Shown here: piece after piece, positions 1 through 9,314 of the stretch
Layout of the letters: the number at the start of each line of letters is the position of its first letter
How positions within the stretch are numbered: the stretch's first letter is position 1
Source: Zancudomyces culisetae
Lineage: Eukaryota > Kickxellomycota > Harpellomycetes > Harpellales > Legeriomycetaceae
Assembly: GCA_001969505.1 (NCBI GenBank)
Contig: LSSK01000372.1
Location: 1-21,911 of the forward strand
Direction of reading: 5' to 3'
Length of the DNA: 21,911 nt
The notes under the pieces: model-generated
What the model saw: only the letters and a program-made list of their open reading frames with translations
Told to the model about the DNA's origin: nothing
The model's database searches: none
Program-made: the position numbers and the translations under genes

Positions 1-923
1 AGACCAGTGACTTGAACGATCCAGTCGAGGTAGTAGGCTACGCGAGTATAATAACCAGCACCACCCTCGGCACCACAAATAGGCGGGTCATCGCTATTCT
101 CGCTGCCTGGGGCATTGCCCAAACTTGTCAAACCGACAAGATAATTTGCACCGTTTACAGGGTATGCGAGAGGACCACCCGAGTCACCATAGCAAGTATC
201 TTGACCACTTACATTGAGTGTGCAAATGCTGGAGCCACTGTTAGAGGACCAGAAAGGGTTAAGTGTCTTGCAGGTAGCGGAGGATGAGGTGACGAGAGGG
301 ACTTTGTTGAGAACCGAGGCAGATGTGGCGTCTTCGTCGTTGGAGGTGACACCCCAACCGGCAGCGATAACGTTCATGTTGTCCTTGACACTCTCATTGT
401 ATATAGTTGCAGGTGTGGCCTTTGAGCTCGGAACAGGAGAACTGAGAATAATCAAACCAATGTCATTGCGAAGCGATGCTTTACTGAACTGTGGATGTGG
501 GATTACTTTGGAGACTTTGTAGCGATCGTAATTGTTCCGAATGTTTGAGACACTTCCTGCAGAGACAAGCATCTGTGAGGGTGAGAATGTATAGGACAAG
601 TTGTAGAGCAGACAATGGGCTGCTGTGACCACGACGTTATCTGCAATCAGAGAACCTGTACATACTTCAGCACTTCTAGATACTTCAGAGTAGATAAAGA
701 CTGCATAAGGGAACTCTTGAAGTGCGGCTGGTGATCCATTGATAATCCGTGCGTTGGCCGAAAGCGTAAAGTTATTTGGTATGAACATAGTTGTTTCGTT
801 TCCATTTCCATTTCCACTGTCTTCTTGATCGCGTGGTACATAGCCGAAGACTGATGAGTTTGTGCTTAGGAGCAGCGACGCCACAATGGTGGACAAGATG
901 TTGGATGTTTTTGAAACAAGCAT
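1..923 (-). CDS. Secreted trypsin-like serine protease (peptidase family S1), 3' end beyond the window
   Basis: A single open frame of 307 codons runs from the ATG at 923 to the window edge, with no stop reached. Residues 1-27 look like a signal peptide with a Leu-rich core. A propeptide rich in Gly/Asn follows up to Arg59. The junction R59|IING matches the zymogen activation site of trypsins. The catalytic triad is visible: TAAHC (His103), NDIGL (Asp154) and GDSGGP (Ser248). Asp242, six residues before Ser248, is the S1-pocket aspartate of trypsin-type enzymes, so cleavage after Arg/Lys is expected. The Cys pairs around the histidine and near the pocket and the late motif YYTRVAYYLDWI are also present, so almost the whole protease domain lies here. 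An extracellular digestive role is inferred. S1 trypsins are common in filamentous ascomycetes and absent from Saccharomyces cerevisiae. A C-terminal tail or anchor beyond the window cannot be excluded. Confidence 0.93.
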   Translation of the reverse strand, partial: MLVSKTSNILSTIVASLLLSTNSSVFGYVPRDQEDSGNGNGNETTMFIPNNFTLSANARIINGSPAALQEFPYAVFIYSEVSRSAEVCTGSLIADNVVVTAAHCLLYNLSYTFSPSQMLVSAGSVSNIRNNYDRYKVSKVIPHPQFSKASLRNDIGLIILSSPVPSSKATPATIYNESVKDNMNVIAAGWGVTSNDEDATSASVLNKVPLVTSSSATCKTLNPFWSSNSGSSICTLNVSGQDTCYGDSGGPLAYPVNGANYLVGLTSLGNAPGSENSDDPPICGAEGGAGYYTRVAYYLDWIVQVTG

Positions 924-950
924 TATTACTATTACTATTACTATTAGTTT
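924..950. repeat. Hexanucleotide tandem repeat next to the protease start codon
   Basis: About four copies of TATTAC (plus strand) directly abut the protease ATG. On the coding strand this reads as AGTAAT units that end against the start codon, so the repeat forms the last part of the 5' leader. T-rich low-complexity sequence follows. Length variation here would change the leader but not the protein. Confidence 0.7.
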
Positions 951-1723
951 TTTTTTTGTTTTATTTTATTTTATTTTATCGTTAGTTCGGTAAATATCCT
1001 TGTATTGTTTATAAAATCAAATCTTGACAAAATAAGAATGATCAGAAGGGAGAAATAGAGAGTGGATTATATTTTATTTTTTGATCTAGAAATAGTTAGT
1101 TTTGTGGGTTTTGATAATTTATGTTTATTTATATATAACTGATTCCTATATTTGATTTTAAAAGCTCCTGTTATTTTTTATACCAAGCTTTATTTAAATG
1201 GTGAAACAAGGAAAACAGTAGTGATAAGCAAATAGGATATAAAAAACGTGGAAAAATCTAAACTCATTAAATACTTTATATAAAAATCTAGTATTACAGT
1301 AATTGATTTTAAAACATTTTGTTATTGACTAAAAAATAAAAAAAATAAAAAATAGTAAAATGAACGTCTCAACTAATCTAAAAAATAAAACTGGGTGTAT
1401 TTTTATTTTATTTTTGGAGATTTGTAAAATACAGCGTGATTTATATTTGACAAACTCTTTGTCATACATTTACTAAGAAAAAAAATAATGAGGCAAGACT
1501 TAGTGGTGATTGTGATTCTATTTTTTTTTTTTACCTTTGCTTACGTTATACCGTTGTTATTATTAGATGGTTATTTGAGTCTAAGCTTGTATTTTTTTTT
1601 GTTTTTTATTTTTTGCGCAGCTTCTAGTTTTTTTTACGTCTTTGATAAAGCCATACTTTTATTCAATAGCAATTCTGACTTTTTTGTATTAAAGATAAAA
1701 CATTCTGAAAAGTGGTGAATAAA

Positions 1724-1750
1724 GGGGTGAGGGAGAGGGAGAGGGGGAGG
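1724..1750 (+). repeat. G-quadruplex-type G-run block (plus strand)
   Basis: Four or more G runs of three to five bases are separated by 3-nt spacers (TGA, AGA, AGA), which fits the G3+N1-7 quadruplex pattern. It stands out in a spacer that is otherwise strongly AT-rich. Folding is inferred from the pattern only. Confidence 0.6.
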
Positions 1751-2189
1751 AAATATAAAGGTAGCAAAGTAGCTGAAATTATTTGGATCAGATTTTGATT
1801 TATATAATCTTGATGATTTATTATAGATTTTGGTACCAATTGATAGAAATATAAACCAATTTTCTCTTTGTTATCCAATCAAATTTACATACACTTATGA
1901 TACACAAACATAATTGCATCTTTTTATACTATTTGTTTAGTTCTAGTTTTGCATTTTAAAAAGCAAAATAGAAAATAGTGGATATTGTTGGTCAGTAATA
2001 TAAGATTTTGATTAGTAATGTGTAATAAAATAAAAATGTAAATATAAAAAAAAATAAAACGGCCTATGACAGCAACAAAGCTCTCTAGTTATACAATAGC
2101 TTGTTTATGTTTAAATGTTGTAGTTTCACAGATTCATACTACAAATCAAGACCAATCCAATATAATACAATATAATACAATTCAATTTG

Positions 2190-2211
2190 ATGTGATGTGA
2201 TGTGATGTGAT
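2190..2211. repeat. GATGT pentanucleotide tandem repeat
   Basis: More than four consecutive GATGT units follow imperfect copies of ATAATACAAT around 2161-2182. This is a simple microsatellite in a spacer, with no gene associated. Confidence 0.75.
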
Positions 2212-2424
2212 CCAATCTAGTTGAACAATACACACAAATAACTTGGTTGATTTTTTTTTGTTTGAATCAACCATGTAAAGATATATAATAATAGTCACAA
2301 TAAGAATGGCATCTACACGTATTTTTAACCGAAATAAACAAAATACACCAAAAATTTGTTTTGTTACATATTTGTTATCACTATCCCCGAAATATTGCAT
2401 CGGTTCATATTTTTTGATTTTTTT

Positions 2425-2445
2425 GGGGGGGGAGTGGGGAAGGGG
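2425..2445 (+). repeat. G-rich block, possible quadruplex
   Basis: A run of eight G, then AGT, four G, AA and four G, flanked by T runs on both sides. The eight-G run can supply two G tracts, so a four-tract quadruplex is possible. It lies in the spacer downstream of the Ser/Asn/Thr-rich frame. Confidence 0.5.
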
Positions 2446-2650
2446 TTTTTTCGGTACGCAAACTCTTTTTGGAATATAAATATAAATCAACAAGAAGGAT
2501 GACGAATAACAAGCTATATAATATTTATTCATTAAAAAGTATTAAAAAAAAGATAGACTTGTATACATTTATTTAATTTTTTTTTTGAATATCTTGTAAA
2601 AACACAATAATAAAGAGAATCAGAGTTGTAATAAATAATAACAAGGATAA

Positions 2651-3735
2651 TTACGTATTTAGCGTCAAGTAATTTGTCAATAAAACATACAAATCACAAG
2701 AATTAGTATCACCACTATTATCATTGCTACCATTACCAGTACCACCGCTACTACCAGTATCAGCATTGGTTAAGGTAATAGATGAAGAAGACGTCAAGGT
2801 GTTCCAATGGTACTGGTGCTTTTGTAGATGGGGATGTCCAAATAAAAACAATTCAAAATCACAACAGACATTGGATTGGGTATACAAATCCAGATTGGAG
2901 AGTCCAGCAGAGTTTAGATTTTTGAAGTCTGAATTGGTATTAGCATTGGTATTGGTACTGGTATTGGTACTGGTACTGGTATTGGTGGAAAGGATTGAAT
3001 TGATGAGGTTAGTATGGTAATCAAATTTTTCCTGACTAAATGGTTCATTAACGAAATCAACACTGTGAAAAGTAGCAGCAGCAGCATGACCGGGATTCCG
3101 GGCAGGTGAGAAATGAGAGGTAGCGGGATTTTGGGACATTGTTGCTAATGATGATGGATTCCCAGCAAGGTTGTTTTTATTTGAACCAGGATGTTGTTGG
3201 GCCTGAGATGAGGGTTTACTACTGGCACTCAGTCTGTTGAATAGTTGTTGTTCTTTTTGTTTAAGAAGGTTAAACTGAGTGAGGATATCCGATGAGGATA
3301 AAAACGAGTGTGACTGTCGAGGTGGTTTGGGTTTGAACCCAGGTTTAGAGTTGGTATTAGTATTAGCATTAGCGTTAGTATTGGAATTAGGATTGAGGTT
3401 TGGATTTGAATTTTGGTTGGAGGTTTGATTTGGTCTTTTAACAGATGATGAAGATGGCTTTAATGGTGTGGTAGTGGCAGTGTTAGTACTAGTAGTAGTG
3501 ATATTGGCAATATTGGTAGTAGCAGTATCAGTAGCAGCAACAATAGTATTGGTTGAAAGCGATGACATTGGAATGTTGCCCTTAATAATAATTTTATTTC
3601 CTGAGATCGAAATTTTTACATTGGGTTTGTTTGAGAGAAGAACGGATGAAGATGAAGAAGATGAAGAAGAAGATGAAGGATGAATAGTTGAAGAGTCAGC
3701 TTTTTCAAAATTGATCCTGAGCCTTTTTGTTTTTA
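2651..3735 (-). CDS. Ser/Asn/Thr-rich protein; downstream exon of the bromodomain gene or a separate gene
   Basis: The frame is open from 3793 to the stop at 2651. The part beginning at 3735 would encode about 360 residues. Most of it is low complexity: a poly-Ser stretch, Asn-Thr/Ser-Thr repeats from TTGGTA-like hexanucleotides (2935-2990), and Asn-Pro/Asn-Ala repeats (3350-3420). Short ordinary-looking islands sit between them: NVKISISGNKIIIKG, DILTQFNLLKQKEQQLF and FNEPF-like VDFVNEPFSQEKFDY. The only early ATGs lie inside a TATG/TATA repeat (3740-3775), an unlikely start. An intron with donor GTAAAT at 3893 and acceptor AATAG ending at 3736 would join it in phase to the last BDF1 exon, using the same signals as introns in PAC2 and USB1. 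I do not recognise a family. The alternative is an independent gene starting at an internal ATG such as that of PMSSLS. The coding nature is fairly likely; the gene assignment is open. Confidence 0.45.
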
Positions 3736-3885
3736 CTATTATATATATACATACATACATATATATAACCAAATTGAATGAATAAAAGTACAATCCTGAA
3801 TACCATCAAAAAAAAAATAAAAAGTTTTAAAAAAAATAAAAAAGAGATGCAAGGTAGAAAAGAAGAGACCATGATATAAATAGAT

Positions 3886-6697
3886 TCATTTACATGTACG
3901 GATATTAACATTACTCACACCATAATTTATATTGGCACTCTTACTATTATTGTTAGCACTGGAAGATGGATGGTCGGGCGAGGAACACGGAGATGAACCC
4001 GATGAGGAAGATGAAGAGGAATACACAATTGGCTTGAGCGTATTGTTGTTTGCAGCGGTGTTTTTGCTTGACAATGCTACAAGAAAAAAAAATTAGTAAA
4101 TAAATAAGATGTTTAAAAGAAAAGTTCGCATTAAAGCAATAGGGGTAAATAAGACAATTACATTTATTATCGGAATCGAAGGCCATTAACTTCTGCTCCA
4201 ACATCAGCGAATCTCTAGGATGGGACGAATACGAAGAGTGTTTAGAAGTAGAATTGACAGAGCCCGAACTGTTGCTACCGGCAGCAGAGACTCTGGATCG
4301 ATTGCTAAATGTAGCAGGCTTGTTTAACACGACAAAATCGTACAGCCGCTTGACAGTTTCGTTATCGAGCTGTTCAATATCCAGTTCAATCTCTTCTTCC
4401 TCGCTGATAAGATGCGGATAAGCCGATTTGATTATATCTATCGCGGTTTGTAGCTTATCAAAAGGCAACGATTCGATTTTGTTTGAAAGACTCTTCTTTT
4501 GAGCCAGCGTTAGGTGCACGTTTGCACCATTATTAATTGACATTTTAGAGTCGTATTCATTACTTAGTGACTCAGTTGTGCTCCCACTAGCTTTCCGGCG
4601 GTGTTGCTTAGTGGACCCTGAACTCGACGTCTTTCTCTTTGATTTCGATTGGTGTTTGGATACAGAAGACGGACGCTGCTTTCCTCTTCCTGATGCTGAA
4701 ACCGATTGAGATGAGGTCAGTTCTTCGTTTCTCTTGTATTCATCGCTCTGTTTAAGAACTTGGATTTGTCTGGTGATATCCAGCAGACTCTGTTCAAGCG
4801 ATTGAATCAACGACGAGTCAACCGATGTCGTTGAGCTTTCTCGGCGACGCGAAGGTTTAGCTTGTTGTTGAATCTGTTCAGCAGTCGGTAGCTCAGCCCA
4901 TTTCTTGTCAAAAATTTCTTCAAATCGTTTCCCAGCAAGGTGGACAGGATGATTTGGTGGATTGAACTTGTAACAGTTGTTAAACATTAGCCGAACGTCC
5001 GCCTCAAACTCGTCTGATGAATTGTATAATCCAGCGTCGTATTTCTTTCGAATCGTGCCCAAATCCATTGGGTTTTTAATAACCTTTGGGTATTGAGGAA
5101 TGTTCAGCTCTTTCCAATCCACTGGCTCGTAGAATAAGTATCCTATGTCTGTATATGTCTTTTTAAACATTTCCCGTATCACTGTCCCACAAAACTTCAG
5201 CCGATGTGCTTCTAACGATGCCGTAGTTACTCCATTAGCACCCGTTACCGATGAAACTGATCCTTTTTTGTGACTCTTCCCCGCATTTACATTGGTTGGA
5301 ATATCCTTGCTTGGTGGTGGATGTGTTTCTCGTTTTTGTCTACGCACCTCTCCTTCCTTCTCCACAACTGAATCTGGCTTCACCACCGTGTTCGCCGGCA
5401 TCTTCTTCAACTGGTTTCTAAACGCATTTTCTAAATTCTGTGCCATCAGACTCACTGGCAATTCTTTCCCATTGTACAAATAACAGTTGTTAAATATTAG
5501 TTCCATGTCTTTAATAAAATCTTCCACTCTCGTATACTTCTGCTCCTTAAACCTTCTTTCCACCGTCCCCAAATCCATTGCATGCTTAACTATTATCGGA
5601 TAATCGTGAATCCCCAGCCCCTCCACATCCACCGGCTCCAAAAACGGTCCTGCATCTCGGTGTCTCTTCAATGACCTCAGCATTGCCGCTATGTATTTGC
5701 TTTGCTCCTTGCTTATCTGTGTCTCTCTGTGTTCTTCACCTTCTATCCTGGCCTTTTTGGCCTCTGGCTCTTCTTTTTCTCTCTCTCCTATGCGATTCTC
5801 TTCCTTCTTTTCCTCCTCTTTCACTTGGTCTTGTTCATTTTCTTCTATCTTATTCTCCTTCCCTTTTATCTCTTCTACGTCTTCTTGTTTTCTCTTTAAG
5901 TTCTCTTTAATAATTTCCTGACCCTCCACTTCATCAAATGTATCGAGCCCAGTCTCAGCCTCCACAGCTACTCGACTCTTTTCTACTTTTACCTCTTCGC
6001 TCGCTTCTACTTCCATTTCCCTTTGTTTATCTTCCTCTTCACACATATCCAACTTTTGTTGTTTTTCTGTTTCTGTTTCTATTTCTATTTCCACCGGTTT
6101 TGTCTCCGTCTCTTTCACATCCTCTTTTGTTTCCAAATTCGTTTCTGTTCCCTTTTCTACTTCTACTTCCTTTTCTACTTTTACTTCTTTTTCTATTTCC
6201 TTCTTCGCCTCCAACCCCTTTCCTTCCTCTTTTTCTACTACTTCGCTCATTTCCTGTTCTTTGATCTCCTGTTCTTTTGAAGGTTGACTCGCTAGCTCCA
6301 TATCCTCTTCTTGTTCTCCAACAACTTTACTTTTTTCATTTTCTTGATCATGCTCTACTACGCGTTCCTCCATTTCATGCTCTTTAATTTCTGCTTTTTC
6401 TTCCTTCACTTCCTCCTTTTCACTACCAGTAATTTCAGATTCTGTTGGTACATCCTCGAATTTACATTCTTGCTCTAAAACCTGTTTTTCATCTACTTCC
6501 ATATCCTCTACTTTCTCATCGTTTTTTTCCACATCCTCATCTCGAATATTTTCAGCTTGTTGTGGGTTTTCAGGTTGTACTTGCTCCTGAGAATGTTCTT
6601 GTACTTGTTGTTGCTGAGGCTTGGATATTTCTGTCGCATTCTTCTTGGCGCCCACATCTTGCTCCAATGTAGGTTCTGCCACGTTTATTGCCATCAT
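3886..6697 (-). CDS. BDF1: BDF1-type BET protein: two bromodomains and a NET domain
   Basis: Exon 1 is 6697-4162 and exon 2 is 4076-3886, giving about 908 aa if translation ends at the TGA at 3886. The 85-nt intron (4077-4161) has donor GTAATT, branch site TACTAAT (4092-4098) and acceptor CTTGTAG. Without splicing the frame enters a non-conserved hydrophobic tail. Residues 1-330 are extremely Glu/Lys-rich. Bromodomain 1 is at about 332-434 (PFLEPVDVEGLGIHDYP, HAMDLGTVERRF, FNNCYLYNG). Bromodomain 2 is at about 494-604 (YEPVDWKELNIPQYP, NPMDLGTIRKKYD, FNNCYKFNPP). Both keep the acetyl-lysine-binding Asn after Tyr/Phe. The NET domain is at about 727-790 (LTLAQKKSLSNKIESLP, EIELDIEQLDNETVKRLYDFV). 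A basic Ser-rich stretch and a Leu/Ile heptad segment lie between BD2 and NET. BET proteins bind acetylated histone H4 and work with TFIID and SWR1 in the nucleus. The C-terminus is uncertain because a second intron may extend it. Confidence 0.93.
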
Positions 6698-7069
6698 CTA
6701 TATTTTATATTTTTGGTTCTATATCTATTCTATGTAATGCCAATCCCGAGTTTTCCTATTTCGTCTACAAATTTCTATAGTACAAATCGACGATTTTATT
6801 TTCGAATCCTTGCTAATCTAAGTCTATTCCAGGTAATTCCTATTGCTTGATTTGTTTTACAAATAAAATATAACAACATAAAAAAAAACATACATAGAGA
6901 AATATCAAAAAATTATTTGTTTATGCAAGAGAGAAAAATAATTAAAAACTCGTATTTATTTATCATGAAAAAATTCAATTCGTACTTGTATAATTCTTAT
7001 ATATTGACAAAAAAAAAATATTAGCCAAGTATAACAAATGAGCAAATATCATTTAATTTTCTACCTCCT

Positions 7070-7090
7070 CCCTTATCCCCTCCCCCTCCC
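7070..7090 (-). repeat. G-quadruplex/i-motif-type block upstream of BDF1
   Basis: Four C runs (3, 4, 5 and 3 bases) on the plus strand are separated by 1-4 nt, giving a canonical G3+N1-7 pattern on the minus strand. It lies about 375 nt upstream of the BDF1 ATG, on the BDF1 coding strand, so a role in that promoter is conceivable but unproven. Confidence 0.55.
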
Positions 7091-9156
7091 TGTTTCCACC
7101 TCTTGTAATGCCGGAATATAAATAAAACAATCCCGTATCAAAATAAAAAAAAATTTTTTTTAAACTGGGAAAAAAGAAAAAATTAGATGGATTGATTACA
7201 AGTAGTATTAATGCGCTGATTGTTTTCAATGTTTTTTATTTTTTATTTTTTTTGAAAACGCAATGTTTACCATACATTTAATAATAACTGGCAAATCATT
7301 TAACCAGTGTTGCACTTTTTTGTAATTTGACAAGTCACGAACTTGCAAATAAAATTGAAATATAATAATACCTTCCTAGAATTGGCATTAAAATGATCTC
7401 GAAATTGTGGGAGAAAAAAAATAATAATCCAAATTATATTCTTATGTTTATTTTCTGGCCCCGTTCATTAGCTTGTGTGTTTGTTTTATTCTACTTTCAT
7501 ATACATTGATAGATTTTCTGGCGGAAATTATGACAACCCTTTTTACTGATTCTAATAAGTATTCGTGTCTTTGTTTATATTTTCTCTTTCGCTACCTAAA
7601 ATTAATTTTTTTGAAGTCCAGAAAACATTTTGAAGTATTTGTCCATATTGTTTATAATCCTTTTTCTTTTATAGAAGAATAAGCAGTTAATTTCGCCAAA
7701 CTTAAATAAATGGTCAGCTAACCGAAAAAGTTTTGTAGGACGCAAAACGCAAAGAAGCGGTAAATGGTGGCAATAGTGGCTCTTGGTTTTTTTCCAGTCA
7801 TGTGTTAAGAGTTGTACCTGTATATTGGCATCTTTTTGACATACATACTTTTTAGTTTTATTATTTCTTTTGCTTTAGTAACGTGTGCTAGGTTGTAAAC
7901 TGTTTAATCTTAGGCTTACTCTCAGTACCAAAAAAAACCGCACGCGACATAACACAAATCCAACACTACACAATCAAACACAACACAACACAACACAAGA
8001 TAAGACAAAACAAGGCAAGTTAGTACATGGATAGTGTAAAAAGGAGCAGTATTTAAAAGTACAGAATTAAAAGGATCTACATGTATTTGAAACTGCTCAA
8101 AGTGCGCATAGGCTTTTTCCCACTAATAATCATTTGATTCGTGTAACTTATATTTGTATATTTTTGGTTGGAGCACATGAAAGAGCAAAATAAAAACAAT
8201 AAAAAAACAATAAATCCAAAAATATTTACGTGTAATATTGCTAATCAATCACCAGTGACAAGGTTTGTTTTTATCAACAACCAATACGCGAATCATCTCA
8301 CAGCACGATACCTAATACCTAGGTATTTTTTAAATTTTTTTTTGATTATTCTTGGAAAAAGTTCCCCCTTCCTGTTGTTTTTCGTAATCATCACATTTTT
8401 ATTTTTCCAAACTTTACTAAAAACAATAAAAATGCCAAAATCAATACCAAAATCAAAGTCAATACAATGATGATATAAAAAAGAATCCTTGTTATTGTCT
8501 AGCAAAGTTGATTAAATAAACACATCAAGAACATAATACAAGCTTCACAAGTGCATACAAACGTTAGAAAGAGAGAAAAACTGAGTCCTCTCCTCCTTCT
8601 CTCTCACTTTCACTTTCTCACCCCCACCTCTTTTTAAAGATTTGTGATCTGATAAAATTAGGTGTACCTGCAAAAAAAAACAAAAAAAAGTCGTAAAATA
8701 GTAAAATGCCCTGTTTGTGTCTAGATTAGATGAGTGGTTTGTGTGTTTGTCCTGATCTGAGTTATCGTCTTTTTTTTGCTTTATTTTTAATATATCATTT
8801 TTATTTTTTTGATCTCATGTTTTTTCAATGTTGCAATTTCCTATTGCTCAAGAAAAAACAAAAATAAATCTTTATGGCTGGATCAAATTAAATGGATAGC
8901 AAGCAAATTATATCTATATTCAAAACCTTGTCCTCTGGGTATTTTACGATGTGTTGTGTACACTATTCATTCTCTACGCCTAGAGCTACAATTTTGTTTA
9001 CCTTACAGTTGTTACGATCAACGCAAGTAAATAATGAATATATTTCCACACACGATTAGGGCAAAACCTGGCTTTGTATTGTGTAAAATTGGAAGGGTGA
9101 AGTGCGCAGATTATAAATTAATGGGAAAATTTGGATTTATTCACTCTTGAGTATAT

Positions 9157-9162
9157 CACGTG
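9157..9162. promoter_or_regulatory. CACGTG E-box upstream of PAC2
   Basis: The palindrome is CACGTG in the context ATCACGTGAA, about 150 bp before the PAC2 ATG. It matches the preferred site of yeast bHLH factors such as Cbf1. The distance is typical for an upstream activating site. A single six-base match is weak evidence by itself. Confidence 0.3.
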
Positions 9163-9314
9163 AATTTTTCTACAATTTTGGATACGTAACCAATTTAATC
9201 ATTCAATTGTACTTCAGAGTAAATAAATAAATAAACAATCCCACTCAAATAAGAAAATAAAAACAAACTAACGATATTCAATAACAGCACAATTCAGAGT
9301 AAAGATTTGGGAAA

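Larger units (their letters stand above)
951..2650. other. AT-rich spacer between the protease and the BDF1 region
   Basis: No gene is convincing here. The stretch is dominated by T and A runs. It holds a 76-codon T-rich frame at 1488-1718 (plus) that would encode a very hydrophobic peptide; it has no recognisable family match, and Phe/Leu codons arise automatically from T runs. It also holds two G-rich blocks, at 1724-1750 and 2425-2445, and a GATGT repeat near 2190-2211. The left part is the promoter side of the protease. The right part lies downstream of the Ser/Asn/Thr-rich frame and probably contains its 3' UTR. Confidence 0.6.
6698..9314. other. Divergent 2.6 kb spacer between BDF1 and PAC2
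   Basis: Both flanking genes are transcribed away from this spacer, so it must hold their promoters. I see no convincing gene. A 97-codon frame at 8177-8470 (plus) has two hydrophobic stretches and a Lys-rich tail but no family resemblance, and is very A/T-biased. The spacer holds a C-rich block (7070-7090), a CAACA repeat near 7980-8000, a CT-rich tract (8585-8632) and a CACGTG site (9157-9162). Undetected genes made of small exons cannot be excluded by eye. Confidence 0.6.

Noticed and set aside
1488-1718. A 76-codon frame with an ATG encoding a very hydrophobic peptide.
   Set aside because: Hydrophobicity follows from T runs; no conserved motif or splice context supports it.
5671-6280. 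Several plus-strand hydrophobic frames rich in Phe, Leu and Ser.
   Set aside because: They are complementary to the Glu/Lys-rich BDF1 codons, whose antisense gives Phe/Leu/Ser runs automatically.
7767-7775. GGTGGCAAT, one base from the proteasome control element GGTGGCAAA.
   Set aside because: It lies about 1.5 kb from the PAC2 start, and the PAC2 chaperone genes are not firm targets; probably chance.
8177-8470. A 97-codon plus-strand frame with two hydrophobic segments and a Lys-rich tail.
   Set aside because: Strong A/T bias, no family and no start context better than chance; kept only as a remark in the spacer entry.
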